This document shows, piece by piece, positions 17,941 through 27,141 of a stretch of DNA of 64,000 nt. The DNA is taken from positions 764,733-828,732 of the forward strand of contig CANNCZ010000002.1 of assembly GCA_947503275.1 (NCBI GenBank). Reading direction: 5' to 3'. The DNA is from an uncultured Erythrobacter sp. GTDB taxonomy: Bacteria > Pseudomonadota > Alphaproteobacteria > Sphingomonadales > Sphingomonadaceae. The notes under the pieces were generated by a model. That model ran no database searches. It was not told where the DNA came from and worked only from the letters and a program-made list of their open reading frames with translations. The position numbers and the translations under genes were made by a program. Within the stretch, counting starts at the first letter, position 1. The number at the start of each line of letters is the position of its first letter.

Positions 17941-18047
17941 ACTTGCGCAAAATGCAAGTTGATAAAGTACATTCAGCATGATGCCTTGCAATATCTCCGC
18001 AAGGCACGCCAAAAACGCCAAAGCCCCACTCGGATGAGCGGGGCTTT
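17941..18047 (+). ncRNA. Three consecutive hairpins after the kinase gene (structured 3' UTR or sRNA)
   Basis: ACTTGC (17941-17946) pairs with GCAAGT (17954-17959). CCTTGC (17984-17989) pairs with GCAAGG (17999-18004). The terminator stem lies at 18020-18047. The same stretch holds a 19-codon frame (17978-18037) that runs into the terminator. No convincing promoter is visible, so it may be a 3' UTR-derived RNA or merely the end of the kinase transcript. Confidence 0.35.
18020..18047. terminator. Intrinsic terminator between kinase and cytochrome genes
   Basis: AAAGCCCC (18020-18027) and GGGGCTTT (18040-18047) are perfect complements with A and T flanks, so it can work on both strands and serve both convergent genes. 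Confidence 0.8.
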
Positions 18048-18130
18048 GTTGCATTTGCGTGTTAGCGTGGGGGATTTACGAATTTGAAAGAGCCAACACC
18101 CGCTTAGCAAGGTGGAGCCGTGTAGGAAAA

Positions 18131-18475
18131 TCACGGCATCGGCACATAATCCGCCCGCCGCAAAGTGATCATGTAATCGGCGACCTCGTCCACATGTTCG
18201 CGCTCCAGATCGAAATCCATCACCTCGGGATAATTGTGCGCGCTGATAAGCCATGCGCGGATTGTCGCCTTGGTCACGCCGGGCCGATTGGCGACCGATT
18301 CAAAAGTCGGCGCGCTCGGATTGGGCGATTCATAAGGAGGCTCGACCGCATGGCATCCTCCGCATGCCGCTTCGACAAAGGCAGGGGGTTGAGGGCTGGC
18401 CTGCGGCGTTGTCGCGCAAGCAGACAGTCCAAGGACCGCGAGTGCGGCAGCGAAGATGGTGGGGGTTTGCGTCAT
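18131..18475 (-). CDS. Small c-type cytochrome
   Basis: 114 residues from ATG 18475. The N-terminus is a signal with a lipobox-like LSACA, and the single heme-binding motif CGGCH is present. A methionine that could be the distal ligand lies in the EVMDFD segment near residue 88. The C-terminal VADYMITLRR helix is typical of class I cytochromes c. It is probably a periplasmic, perhaps membrane-tethered, electron carrier; the partner is unknown. The 12 codons upstream in frame lack the signal sequence logic and are rejected. Confidence 0.83.
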   Translation of the reverse strand: MTQTPTIFAAALAVLGLSACATTPQASPQPPAFVEAACGGCHAVEPPYESPNPSAPTFESVANRPGVTKATIRAWLISAHNYPEVMDFDLEREHVDEVADYMITLRRADYVPMP

Positions 18476-18529
18476 GCTCACGTTAGAGCATTGGGTGCTG
18501 TGTCCGCGCATTGATCTGGATCAATCGGC

Positions 18530-19120
18530 TTAGGCTACAACAGTGAGTTCCGAACTGGCGTAACACTCGATTTTTGGCTGGTCATCAGTGGGATCATAAA
18601 AAGAATCTTCTTCGATAGCGACAAAGCAATGATAGTCGCTGCGCTTGAAGTCTTGTGAGATATTCTTTGGCCAGCTCTTGATCACGATCCCGAAGCGGTC
18701 TTCTTGTTTGGTCCCGTCGTTCAAAGGCAGTCGAACGCGTCGACCCAATTCGATGTACACATCGCGTTTCAACTCGCCATTCAAAGCCCAAGGAAATATC
18801 GCGTCAGCGAATTCGCGCTCGAATTCCTCCCCACTCACACGGTTTTTGATCCTAGACTCCATTATGTAGAACGAGCTTGGCGCCTGAACTCCCGTTTCGT
18901 CTCCGACCGTTCCACCTGACATTTCCCACGGAAGTGGCGAGTCTGCGTCAGGGTGGAAAGGATTAAGCTCTTTGAGCAGTTGTATGATCATGGGGTGGCC
19001 CCAAATCTCTGATTTAGGATCGTCGCACAACTTCGCATGAAGGAGCATGGACACAAGCCAGTGCGGCTCCCATCCTTCTAGCTCAATTTGGACCTTATCG
19101 TCTTTTGAGCTGACTTCCAT
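18530..19120 (-). CDS. Hypothetical protein directly behind purD
   Basis: 196 residues, without signal or membrane segments, rich in Trp, acidic and Lys residues. The ATG abuts the purD stop (TGA ATG) and uses GAGGGG in the purD end as its ribosome binding site, so it is cotranscribed. Its base composition looks more AT-rich than its neighbours, which may mean recent acquisition. I do not recognise a domain. Confidence 0.65.
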   Translation of the reverse strand: MEVSSKDDKVQIELEGWEPHWLVSMLLHAKLCDDPKSEIWGHPMIIQLLKELNPFHPDADSPLPWEMSGGTVGDETGVQAPSSFYIMESRIKNRVSGEEFEREFADAIFPWALNGELKRDVYIELGRRVRLPLNDGTKQEDRFGIVIKSWPKNISQDFKRSDYHCFVAIEEDSFYDPTDDQPKIECYASSELTVVA

Positions 19121-20389
19121 TCACCCCTCCCGCGCGACCTCTTTCCAGCCGATATCACGCCTGCAAAACCCGCTTGCGAAGTCCACCTTATCGAGCGCTT
19201 CGTAAGCCGCCTTCTGCGCCTCGGTTACACTGCCACCACTTGCGGTGACGTTCAGCACGCGGCCTCCATTGGCCACCAGCCCACCTTCCACTAACTTCGT
19301 GCCTGCGTGGAAGACCTTCGCATCGCTGACCTCCGCATCCCCTAAACCAATTGCGCCGCCCTTTTCTGGCGTTCCGGGATAGCCCTTTGCCGCCATCACC
19401 ACGGTTAGTGCGGTCTCGTCTGCAAAACTTGCTTCGACTGATGCCAATTCGCCTTTGGCGCAGGCGAGCATGATTGCCGCCAAATCCCCCTGCAATCGCA
19501 TCATCAACACCTGGCATTCCGGGTCGCCAAAGCGGGCATTGTATTCGATCAGCTGCGGGCCGCTTTGGGTCAGCATCAGGCCTGCATAAAGGACACCGGA
19601 ATAGGGCATTCCCTCGACGCGCATGCGATCGACCGTGGGTTGAATGATTTCGGCCATCACGCGGGCTTGCAATTCTGGCGTCAAAACAGGTGCGGGGGAG
19701 TAGGCTCCCATGCCGCCAGTGTTGGGGCCGACATCACCTTCGCCGACCTGTTTGTGGTCTTGGGCTGTGCCAAAAGGGATGACGTGGGTGCCATCAGTCA
19801 GCGCGAAGAAGCTTGCCTCCTCGCCGTGCAGGAATTCCTCGATCACGACCTGCGCGCCTGCCTCTCCGAACCCGCCGCCGAACATATCGGTCAGAGCGGC
19901 TTGCGCTTCGGCTTTGTCGGCTGCGATCACCACGCCCTTACCCGCAGCCAAACCGTCGGCTTTTAGGACATAAGGGGCGGTAAAGCCGCTGAGTGCCGCC
20001 AGTGCCTCATCGAGCGAGTGCGTGCGCACATATCCGCCGGTGGGGATGCCAGCGCGCTCGCACAGATCCTTGGTAAAGCCCTTGCTTCCCTCTAACTGAG
20101 CCGCCGCTTTCGAAGGGCCGAATGTGGCGATGTCGGCGGCGCGCAAACTGTCGGCTAGGCCGTCGACCAAGGGTGCCTCTGGCCCGATGACGACCAGCGC
20201 GATATCGTGACCCTTGCACCATGCGATCACCGCGGCATGATCGCCTGCATCCAGCACGACACACTCTGCTTCCTCAGCAATGCCGGGATTTCCGGGGGCG
20301 GCATACAGCTTCGTACAGCTTGGGGATTGCGCCAGCTTCCACGCTAACGCATGTTCGCGCCCTCCCGAGCCCAAAAGCAGGATATTCAT
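19121..20389 (-). CDS. purD: Phosphoribosylamine-glycine ligase (GAR synthetase)
   Basis: 422 residues from ATG 20389, the normal size. It is an ATP-grasp enzyme that joins glycine to phosphoribosylamine in purine synthesis. The N-terminus [20 protein letters not shown] is characteristic, as are the [45 protein letters not shown] and [14 protein letters not shown] segments. The open frame reaches 20638 but that stretch is the antisense of xseA. The start codon shares bases with the divergent xseA start. Confidence 0.97.
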   Translation of the reverse strand: MNILLLGSGGREHALAWKLAQSPSCTKLYAAPGNPGIAEEAECVVLDAGDHAAVIAWCKGHDIALVVIGPEAPLVDGLADSLRAADIATFGPSKAAAQLEGSKGFTKDLCERAGIPTGGYVRTHSLDEALAALSGFTAPYVLKADGLAAGKGVVIAADKAEAQAALTDMFGGGFGEAGAQVVIEEFLHGEEASFFALTDGTHVIPFGTAQDHKQVGEGDVGPNTGGMGAYSPAPVLTPELQARVMAEIIQPTVDRMRVEGMPYSGVLYAGLMLTQSGPQLIEYNARFGDPECQVLMMRLQGDLAAIMLACAKGELASVEASFADETALTVVMAAKGYPGTPEKGGAIGLGDAEVSDAKVFHAGTKLVEGGLVANGGRVLNVTASGGSVTEAQKAAYEALDKVDFASGFCRRDIGWKEVAREG

Positions 20390-21866
20390 GGCGCGCGTTC
20401 CTTCACAATCTGACGAGTCCAGTGGGCTGTTAGCGCGCGAGCGGCAGGGCGACAACGCGGAACCCCTCTCGATCACCGAGTTATCGCAGGCGTTAAAGCG
20501 CACGGTCGAAGACCGGTTCGGCCATGTGCGGCTGCGCGGGGAATTGTCGGGTGTGAAGCGGGCGGCCTCGGGGCATATGTACTGCGCGCTCAAGGACGAC
20601 AAAGCGGTGCTGGACGGGGTAATGTGGCGCGGGAACACCGGGCGGCTGGCCTTCGTGCCCGAAGATGGCCTTGAGGTGATCGCGACGGGTAAGCTGACGA
20701 CCTATGCGGGCCGTTCGAAATACCAGATAGTGATCGACAGTCTGGAGATGGCGGGCGAGGGCGCGCTGCTCGCGTTGCTGGAGAAAACCCGCGCGAGGTT
20801 AGAGGCAGAGGGGCTTTTCGCCCGAGAGCGCAAGCAGCGACTGCCCTATCTGCCGCGCACGATTGGCGTTGTGACGTCGCCCACGGGATCGGTGATCCGC
20901 GATATCTTGCATCGGTTGGCGGATCGGTTTCCCAGTCATGTGGTTGTGTGGCCTGTGCTGGTTCAGGGCAAGGGAGCCGCTGAGCAGGTTGCTGGCGCTA
21001 TTCGCGGATTCTCCGAGTTGCAGCCGGGTGGCCCGGTGGCGCGGCCCGATGTTGTGATTGTGGCACGCGGGGGCGGTTCGATTGAGGATCTGTGGAGCTT
21101 TAACGAAGAAGCGGTGGTGCGCGCGATTGCGGAGTGCTCAATCCCGCTGATCTCGGCGGTGGGGCATGAGACGGATACGACGCTGGCCGATTACGCCGCT
21201 GATCGCCGCGCACCAACGCCGACCGCTGCTGCCGAGATGGCGGTGCCTGTGCGGGCGGACCTTGCCGCGACCTTGGCCGATTTCGCCGCGCGCCAACGCC
21301 GGGCAGTGCATCGCCCAGTAGAATTGGGGCGCGAGAGGTTGCAGGCGCGGGTGCAGCGCATGCCTCGACCAGAGGCTGTCTTGCAGCCCCAAATGCAACG
21401 GCTCGATGATCTCAGCGATAGGTTGCGGCGTGGGTTGATGGATCGTGCGGGGCGCGGGCGAGAAGCGCTGGCCGGTGTGCAAGCGCGGCTTTCTCCAAGG
21501 GTTCTGGAACGCGCACGCATTGAAGGGCAACGGCGATTGGAGCGGGCGCGTTTGGTGCCATCCTTGATCCAGCGGCCTGTTGCAGCGGCGCAGGAAAAGC
21601 TCGACGCGCTCACCCGGATTGCGAGCCAGCTTCACCCTGAGAAACCACTTGAGCGCGGCTATGCGATTGTGCGCGATGGCGCAGGCAAGGCTCTGACCGG
21701 CAAGGCTCAGGCAGAGGCCGAGCGCGCGCTGACGTTGCAATTTAAGGACGGGATGCTGGGTGTCGGGGTGGGTGATGCGCCGCCTCCTCCTGCTACTCCC
21801 CCCAAACTGGTCAAGAAAACTCCGCGAAAGCCCCCTTCGCCTCTGCAAGATGATTTGTTCGGATAA
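20388..21866 (+). CDS. xseA: Exodeoxyribonuclease VII large subunit
   Basis: 492 residues from ATG 20388. The N-terminal OB-fold ([26 protein letters not shown]) precedes the catalytic domain with [18 protein letters not shown], then [17 protein letters not shown], then [18 protein letters not shown]. The Arg/Leu-rich coiled-coil C-terminal half follows. It cleaves single-stranded DNA together with XseB, which is not in the window. The frame is open from 20280, but the similarity to sphingomonad XseA N-termini begins at this ATG. The start overlaps the purD start on the other strand. Confidence 0.96.
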   Translation: MARVPSQSDESSGLLARERQGDNAEPLSITELSQALKRTVEDRFGHVRLRGELSGVKRAASGHMYCALKDDKAVLDGVMWRGNTGRLAFVPEDGLEVIATGKLTTYAGRSKYQIVIDSLEMAGEGALLALLEKTRARLEAEGLFARERKQRLPYLPRTIGVVTSPTGSVIRDILHRLADRFPSHVVVWPVLVQGKGAAEQVAGAIRGFSELQPGGPVARPDVVIVARGGGSIEDLWSFNEEAVVRAIAECSIPLISAVGHETDTTLADYAADRRAPTPTAAAEMAVPVRADLAATLADFAARQRRAVHRPVELGRERLQARVQRMPRPEAVLQPQMQRLDDLSDRLRRGLMDRAGRGREALAGVQARLSPRVLERARIEGQRRLERARLVPSLIQRPVAAAQEKLDALTRIASQLHPEKPLERGYAIVRDGAGKALTGKAQAEAERALTLQFKDGMLGVGVGDAPPPPATPPKLVKKTPRKPPSPLQDDLFG

Positions 21867-21889
21867 GCAACCGTGCTAAGGTCTCCGCC

Positions 21890-22093
21890 ATGTTGATGTC
21901 GACCAGTGATAAAGCCGCCAAACTCTATTATGGCCCCGCCTCATTCCGTGTTTTGCGCCCCGGACAACACGTCCTGTGCGCGATATCCGGCGAAGTGATC
22001 CCTTTGGAAGAGCTGCGCTATTGGAGCGCGGAACACCAAGAGGCCTATGCAAGCTGTGAGATCGCGACCCGCCGCCTTTTGGGTGAGGGATGA
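21890..22093 (+). CDS. DUF2093 domain protein
   Basis: 67 residues. The sequence around YYGPASFRVLRPGQHVLCAISGEVI and LRYWSAEHQEAY is typical of the small alphaproteobacterial DUF2093 family, usually found directly after xseA. It has two cysteines and is of unknown function. The gap to xseA is 23 bases and the end overlaps the M23 peptidase start by 4 bases. Confidence 0.88.
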   Translation: MLMSTSDKAAKLYYGPASFRVLRPGQHVLCAISGEVIPLEELRYWSAEHQEAYASCEIATRRLLGEG

Positions 22094-23043
22094 GTGACCG
22101 CCCGATGAGCTGGATCTTAGCAATACCAGCGTTTTTGAGCCTCGCTGCGCTGACCAGCTGTGTGAGCAGCGAAGCGGCTGCGCCTGATCCGGCGACTGCG
22201 GCCTCTGCTCCTGCAAACGCTGCGCCTGAGGTGGTTGCGGTTGAGGAAGTTGCACCCGCTCCCGCCCCAACCCCGGTAGCCGTGATGAACACGCGGTTTT
22301 CCTATTCGGGAGAGCTGACGCAGGGCGGCTATATTCGCGGCCTCGCACCTGATGGGACGGTCCAGGCATCGCTTGGCGAAAACACGCTTGATATTGCAGA
22401 GGACGGCACGTTTTTCGCAGCGTTCGACCGGGATAGCGGCGGGTCGATTGCGCTGACGGCCACGCTCGAAACCGGTCAATTGGTGCGCGAGCAGCTGACG
22501 ATATCGCCGCGTGAATGGCAGATCCAACGGGTCAATATTGCGCGCCGCCCCGGCGGCTCCAGCGCCGCTTTCAGGGCGCGTCGCCAGCCAGAATTGGATG
22601 CGATCTGGGATGCGCGGCAGATGGAAACGGGCGCAACCGGCTGGACGCAAGATTTCATCTGGCCAGTCAAAGGACGCATTTCCGGACTGTTCGGTCGCCA
22701 ACGCATCTATCGCGGGGAGCCGGGCGGATACCACTCAGGCATCGACATCGCGCCGGGCAATGGAGTGCCCTATGTGGCACCCGCTGATGGCGTAGTGGTG
22801 CTCGCGCGCAGCGGTTTCAGCCTCGAAGGTGGTTTGGTCATTATTGACCATGGTGGCGGGCTTAACAGCGCGTTTCTGCATTCCTCGCGGATTGTCGTGG
22901 AGGAAGGGCAAACCGTCCGTCAGGGTCAGCATATCGGCAATGTCGGATCGACCGGGCGGGCAACCGGACCGCATCTCCATTGGAGCCTCAAATGGCATTT
23001 GGCGCGGCTCGATCCGCTACTGTTTGTGGGGCCGATGAACTGA
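22090..23043 (+). CDS. M23-family peptidase (LytM domain), probable peptidoglycan hydrolase
   Basis: 317 residues with a lipoprotein-like signal (SLAALTSCVSS), an Ala/Pro-rich linker to about residue 65, a beta-rich middle domain, and a C-terminal LytM domain. Zinc ligands are visible as H215 and D219 in YHSGIDIAPG and the GPHLHW motif near residue 298, so the domain appears catalytically intact. It probably acts on peptide cross-links in the periplasm. Coupled to DUF2093 by ATGA. Confidence 0.9.
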   Translation: MSDRPMSWILAIPAFLSLAALTSCVSSEAAAPDPATAASAPANAAPEVVAVEEVAPAPAPTPVAVMNTRFSYSGELTQGGYIRGLAPDGTVQASLGENTLDIAEDGTFFAAFDRDSGGSIALTATLETGQLVREQLTISPREWQIQRVNIARRPGGSSAAFRARRQPELDAIWDARQMETGATGWTQDFIWPVKGRISGLFGRQRIYRGEPGGYHSGIDIAPGNGVPYVAPADGVVVLARSGFSLEGGLVIIDHGGGLNSAFLHSSRIVVEEGQTVRQGQHIGNVGSTGRATGPHLHWSLKWHLARLDPLLFVGPMN

Positions 23044-23067
23044 CGCCGCACGGGCGCTAAGGCGGTT

Positions 23068-24138
23068 ATGCGCTTCTCTCTTCCCACTCTCACGCCCCGG
23101 CTACGGCTGGGATTGATCGCGGCGGTTGCGCTCGGCCTTGCGCCGGGTACCTTGCTGCGCACCGCGATTGATCCTGATCCAGAGCAGGTAACAATCACCC
23201 TTACCCCACTGGCTGAGCGTGAAGGGATCGGCGGGCAGTTGGTGGTGACCGGCGCATGGGAAATCATCTCCACCCATCCGTTCTTTGGCGGGTTCTCAAC
23301 GCTTTTGGACGCCGGGGGAGGTGCGCATGAGGAAGGCCTGTTGGCGGGCACCGATCGCGGTTGGTTGCTGACCATTCCGATTGTGGCGGGCGAGCCTGAT
23401 ACCGCCCAATCGCAATACAGCGATTATGCCACCGCTGCGCCGGGCCTGTTCCCGCTGACTGATCTCGAAGCGATGACGCGCGACCCGGCCTCTGGCACTT
23501 TGTGGACGAGTTATGAAAGCCTCAACACTATCCAGCGCGAAGTGCTCCATGGGTCGACTCTAGTGTCAGCCGCTGCACACACAATCACCCGCCGCGCGCC
23601 TCCTGAAATGCGCAATTGGAGCGCAAATTCGGGCGCTGAGACGTTGGAGCGATTGGCCGATGGGTCATTCCTGATTCTGTCCGAGTCCCCCGTGGGGGAT
23701 GAATGGCCGAACCGCCCCGGGCTGTTGTTTGCTGGCGATCCGATTGAGCAGACGGACCCCATCGAATTTGTCATCGACACCCCGCCCAAATTCTCCCCAG
23801 TCGATGCCACCGCCTTGCCCGATGGCAGAGTGCTGGTCCTGCTGCGGCGGGTACAGCTTAGCATTCCTGCTGCATTCGATGCCGCAATTATGCTCGCTGA
23901 TCCCCGAACCATCTCGCAAGATGGCGTTTGGTCGGGTGAGATTATCACGCGGTTCGAAGGGCCGCTTTATGGTGAGAATTTCGAAGGCATCGCCTATGTG
24001 CCCAAGGCGGACGGAGCGGGTGACATATATGTGATTGCCGACGACAATTTGTCCGTTTTTCAACGCAGCCTGATGGTGCGCCTCGCCTGGCCCCCGGCAA
24101 CGGCGACATCAGCACCGCTCTCATCACAGGCGCAATAG
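23068..24138 (+). CDS. Esterase-like phytase-family protein
   Basis: 356 residues with an N-terminal hydrophobic segment (LGLIAAVALGLAPG), so it is exported or membrane-anchored. The DGSFLILSE, LPDGRVLVLLRR and NFEGIAYVP segments are beta-propeller-like repeats matching the esterase-like activity of phytase family. The substrate cannot be told. It lies 24 bases after the M23 gene and ends at a bidirectional terminator. Confidence 0.75.
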   Translation: MRFSLPTLTPRLRLGLIAAVALGLAPGTLLRTAIDPDPEQVTITLTPLAEREGIGGQLVVTGAWEIISTHPFFGGFSTLLDAGGGAHEEGLLAGTDRGWLLTIPIVAGEPDTAQSQYSDYATAAPGLFPLTDLEAMTRDPASGTLWTSYESLNTIQREVLHGSTLVSAAAHTITRRAPPEMRNWSANSGAETLERLADGSFLILSESPVGDEWPNRPGLLFAGDPIEQTDPIEFVIDTPPKFSPVDATALPDGRVLVLLRRVQLSIPAAFDAAIMLADPRTISQDGVWSGEIITRFEGPLYGENFEGIAYVPKADGAGDIYVIADDNLSVFQRSLMVRLAWPPATATSAPLSSQAQ

Positions 24139-24144
24139 CCATGC

Positions 24145-24180
24145 AAAAGGGCGCAGCGGATCACTCCACCACGCCCTTTT
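24145..24180. terminator. Bidirectional terminator between phytase-like gene and rpmB
   Basis: AAAAGGGCG (24145-24153) and CGCCCTTTT (24172-24180) are perfect complements with an 18-base loop; A and T tracts allow use by both convergent genes. Confidence 0.75.
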
Positions 24181-24215
24181 GAAAATCTCGCTAAGGGCAA
24201 AGCCCCAGACGAAGC

Positions 24216-24503
24216 TTACGCTTCTGCGACAGCTTTCTTAAGCTCGCGCTTCACCTTTTGGGCGCGCGTTGAAAGCTTGTCGTTTTTGGTTTTGAGCAAC
24301 CAATTGTCGAGCCCGCCATTGTGCTCAACCGAGCGCAAACCATGGGTCGAAACGCGGAATTTGAAACCGCGATCCAGCTTTTCGCTCAACAGCGTAACGT
24401 TCTGCAAATTCGGCAGAAAGACGCGCTTGGTCTTGTTGTTAGCGTGGCTCACATTGTTGCCGACTTGGCGGCCCTTGCCAGTCAGTTCGCAAATCCGCGA
24501 CAT
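24216..24503 (-). CDS. rpmB: 50S ribosomal protein L28
   Basis: 95 residues from ATG 24503. [20 protein letters not shown] and the later [12 protein letters not shown] segment are diagnostic. The upstream in-frame extension to 24557 is not part of known L28 proteins. A strong terminator lies downstream. Divergent from tadA with 158 bases between the starts. Confidence 0.97.
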   Translation of the reverse strand: MSRICELTGKGRQVGNNVSHANNKTKRVFLPNLQNVTLLSEKLDRGFKFRVSTHGLRSVEHNGGLDNWLLKTKNDKLSTRAQKVKRELKKAVAEA

Positions 24504-24660
24504 GATATCTCTCGTCTTGTTAACAGTGGCGGGAGCCGAAAAGACTTCGCCACCCAAAAGGCGGTCCGAAGGCTCGGTAATCCCGGAAAGCGCGGCGCAT
24601 AGCCCGTGGTCAGCGAATCGTCAATTGATTCGTCACCTTGCCAGCGTTACTTGGGCAGCG

Positions 24661-25116
24661 ATGACGCGAATGCCGATCCCCCACCCTATGGCGCGCGCGC
24701 TCGAGCTTGCTAGCCAAGCGGCGGGCGAAGGCGAAGTTCCCGTCGGTGCCGTCATCACGCGCGGCGGCAAAGTGATCGCGACAGGCCGCAACGCACCGCG
24801 CCATTCCAGCGACCCCACCGCCCATGCAGAAATCATGGCAATCCGTGCAGCATGCGAAGAATTGCAGAATGAACGGCTCACCGATTGCGAGTTATGGGTG
24901 ACATTGGAGCCATGCGCGATGTGCGCTGGCGCAATCGTCCACGCCCGGATCGGCAAGCTCTATTATGCCGCTAGCGACCCCAAAGGCGGCGCTGTCGAAC
25001 ACGGCGCACGGGTGTTCGAACAAGAGCAATGCCTGCGCCAGCCTGAGGTCTATTCCGGCATGGGCGAGAGTGAGGCAGCTGAGTTGCTCAAGACGTTTTT
25101 CAGGGAGCGGCGGTGA
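24661..25116 (+). CDS. tadA: tRNA-specific adenosine deaminase
   Basis: 151 residues from ATG 24661. The zinc-binding cytidine-deaminase-fold motifs are H55-A-E57 and P84-C85-A-M-C88. It converts the wobble adenosine of tRNA-Arg(ACG) to inosine. The frame is open much further upstream (24277), but that region is the antisense of rpmB. ATG 24670 is an alternative start. Confidence 0.95.
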   Translation: MTRMPIPHPMARALELASQAAGEGEVPVGAVITRGGKVIATGRNAPRHSSDPTAHAEIMAIRAACEELQNERLTDCELWVTLEPCAMCAGAIVHARIGKLYYAASDPKGGAVEHGARVFEQEQCLRQPEVYSGMGESEAAELLKTFFRERR

Positions 25117-25162
25117 TGGGGCCGGGACTCTGACCTGGGTTAAGGCCTCGCATGTTCGCTGT

Positions 25163-25819
25163 TCAGCTTGGAGGAGGAACTAAGCGCGCAACTGTCACTG
25201 GATCTGCTGAACTGGAGCCCAAGCGAACCTTCGTTACGATTTGACCAGGCTCACCAAGCCACAACTCAAAGCTGCCTTCGTGAAATGATACCATCCAAGG
25301 TTCGATTGCTGCTAATTCTAGACGAGTCGTCTCAGTATCTTTGCAAAGCTGTGAGCCGGTAAGGTCAGAGCACGAAAATGCGACTTGTGCTGCGCCTGAC
25401 CTAATATCTTCCAGCTTCATAAGTGCAGCAAATCCATCGTCGAGATCAACACCACTGTTCAAACCAACATAGCTACTCTTCGAACAATCCTGCGATGCCG
25501 TGGGCGCGATTTCCACCCTTCCATAGGTACGCACCAGAACTGCCTCATCAGGGATTTCATTCTCATGGTGCTGGAAGGTCGCGATCCAACGCTTTCTGCT
25601 GCAACCACCTGCAATTCGCCGCGCTTCCTCGATCAATTCCAATTGGATCCAGCCGGGCGGCTGCGAATATCTTGCTGTTGTCTGAACCACTGACTTGATT
25701 GTTTTGTGGTTTTTGCCCTCCAGTATTACTTCACCGGCGTTAGCAGGCGGCAATTGCAACACTTCCGCCAAAGTCGGAGCGGAAGGCATTATGACGGCAA
25801 GGAAAGATACAAGTAACAT
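25163..25819 (-). CDS. Hypothetical periplasmic protein
   Basis: 218 residues from ATG 25819, with a signal peptide (LLVSFLAVIMPSAPTLA) and four cysteines in the mature part (in GGCSRK, DCSKS, SCSDL and QLCKD), which could form two disulfides. The composition is less GC-rich than adjacent genes. I do not recognise the family. A GTG at 25900 would overlap the phosphatase gene and bury the signal peptide, so it is rejected. Confidence 0.65.
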   Translation of the reverse strand: MLLVSFLAVIMPSAPTLAEVLQLPPANAGEVILEGKNHKTIKSVVQTTARYSQPPGWIQLELIEEARRIAGGCSRKRWIATFQHHENEIPDEAVLVRTYGRVEIAPTASQDCSKSSYVGLNSGVDLDDGFAALMKLEDIRSGAAQVAFSCSDLTGSQLCKDTETTRLELAAIEPWMVSFHEGSFELWLGEPGQIVTKVRLGSSSADPVTVARLVPPPS

Positions 25820-25880
25820 CGGTTGAATGTCTACTATCAAGAGACTGTGAGCCACTAAAGCCCGCTCACGACCAGCGCCC

Positions 25881-26393
25881 TCACTCGACCTCAAGCTCAC
25901 TCACGGCCCCGCCCGCGTCCACCACAAACACTGTCCCATAATCCTGCTCGGTCAGTTGCGGCGCAGGGTTCCCGCCAAAACGCGTCACCAGATCGCCGAC
26001 CGTGTTGCTGTGTCCGACGACCAGCACCGATCCTTCGCCTGCCGCGACCTCAGCGACCAAGGCATCGGGATTGCGCGGGTCATAGGGTGTGATGGCAACG
26101 CCGATCTGGCTCGCAAGCGGTGCGCCGGTTTCCATCGCTCGGCGCGTGCGGGTTGCGTAGATTGCTGTGATATTTGCGTCCGAAAGCATAGCGGCAAGGC
26201 GCTGCGCGTTTGCGGCCCCTTCGCTGGTGAGCACGGGATCATCGCCTTGCGCCTTTTGCAGATGCCTTATCACGTAGACCGCTCGATCGTTCGCGTCTGA
26301 TGTCGCCGCATCAGCAAGGCCCGATGGTGCCGGGGTCATGCAGGCACCCAGTGCGAGCGCCAAAAGCAGCGCGATTCCCCGCCATTTCGTCAT
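25881..26393 (-). CDS. SixA-like histidine phosphatase lipoprotein
   Basis: 170 residues from ATG 26393, chosen because GGAGAG lies 5 bases upstream. The lipobox LALGACM suggests a lipid anchor. The catalytic RHxxK-type motif is VIRHLQKA; the second histidine is in VLVVGHSNTVGD, and TRTRRAMETGAPLA fits the phosphoglycerate-mutase fold. The small size resembles SixA or periplasmic phosphatases; the substrate is unknown. Confidence 0.83.
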   Translation of the reverse strand: MTKWRGIALLLALALGACMTPAPSGLADAATSDANDRAVYVIRHLQKAQGDDPVLTSEGAANAQRLAAMLSDANITAIYATRTRRAMETGAPLASQIGVAITPYDPRNPDALVAEVAAGEGSVLVVGHSNTVGDLVTRFGGNPAPQLTEQDYGTVFVVDAGGAVSELEVE

Positions 26394-26436
26394 AAGCTCT
26401 CTCCGCATTGGTCTGCCTGTCTGCACCGGTGCAAAC

Positions 26437-27141
26437 TCACATCCCGCGCCAAATCTTAGCACGCGCCCCATCGCGCGCGCCATAGCGCCGGTCGTCGCAG
26501 CGTGCGGGGCGGAACCTTGGCCCATAACACAGGCGGATTTCCTCGAGCCAGCCATCGCGGTTGAGCTTTACGCCGACTTGGCTCGCACTCCAGCCGGGAT
26601 TGCCATCGGCAAAGGCTTGGCGGATGCGGCCTGCGGTGAGGTCATCCTCGCGGCTGATCCGGTCGTAATCGGGGATACGCAGACTATCCCACAGCACCCG
26701 CGTCACCGCGAAGTAGGTTTCCGGGCGCCGCGTCATGCAGCTGCCGTGCTTTGCCCATTGGCGCGCGATCAGGCGGGCGGACGGCATCATGCACATATTG
26801 CGGCGAACTTCGGCCGGGGTCAGCGTCTCTTGCACCGGGCACCATTGCGGCCATGTGCGGCTGCCTTGCGGCCACAAACCATGCACGATCAGGCCAAAGC
26901 GGCCATTGTCGCCCGAGCATTGCGTAGCGTGCGTGCGCGACCCCTCTCGCGTGCGACAAAAGGCGGGCGACCAGCTGAGCGCCATGGTGTAGCCGGTCGT
27001 CGGCACGACGCGCGGGCGCTCTGACGAGATTTGGGGGACAGTCGAGATCTGCGGCGCGCGGCATTGGTATGCCTGAGCGTTGGCGGTTGCGGGCAGGGTG
27101 AGCGCGGCCAAGGCAATCAAACATCTATTCAAAGGTTGCAT
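26437..27141 (-). CDS. Ribonuclease T2 family protein, secreted
   Basis: 234 residues from ATG 27141, with a signal peptide ending in NAQA. The two RNase T2 active-site motifs are intact: HGLWPQ (His87) and WAKHGSC (His132). Paired cysteines fit the disulfide-rich fold. It would cut RNA non-specifically in the periplasm or outside the cell, as E. coli RNase I does. The start overlaps the membrane protein gene by 17 bases, so the two are coupled. Confidence 0.9.
   Translation of the reverse strand: MQPLNRCLIALAALTLPATANAQAYQCRAPQISTVPQISSERPRVVPTTGYTMALSWSPAFCRTREGSRTHATQCSGDNGRFGLIVHGLWPQGSRTWPQWCPVQETLTPAEVRRNMCMMPSARLIARQWAKHGSCMTRRPETYFAVTRVLWDSLRIPDYDRISREDDLTAGRIRQAFADGNPGWSASQVGVKLNRDGWLEEIRLCYGPRFRPARCDDRRYGARDGARAKIWRGM

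Noticed and set aside
17824..18054. 76-codon minus-strand frame over the kinase end and terminator
   Set aside because: It starts within the terminator hairpin and overlaps a well-supported gene; no ribosome binding site was seen.
20280..20387. Longer N-terminus for XseA
   Set aside because: It lies antisense to the start of purD, and the likeness to XseA N-termini begins at ATG 20388.
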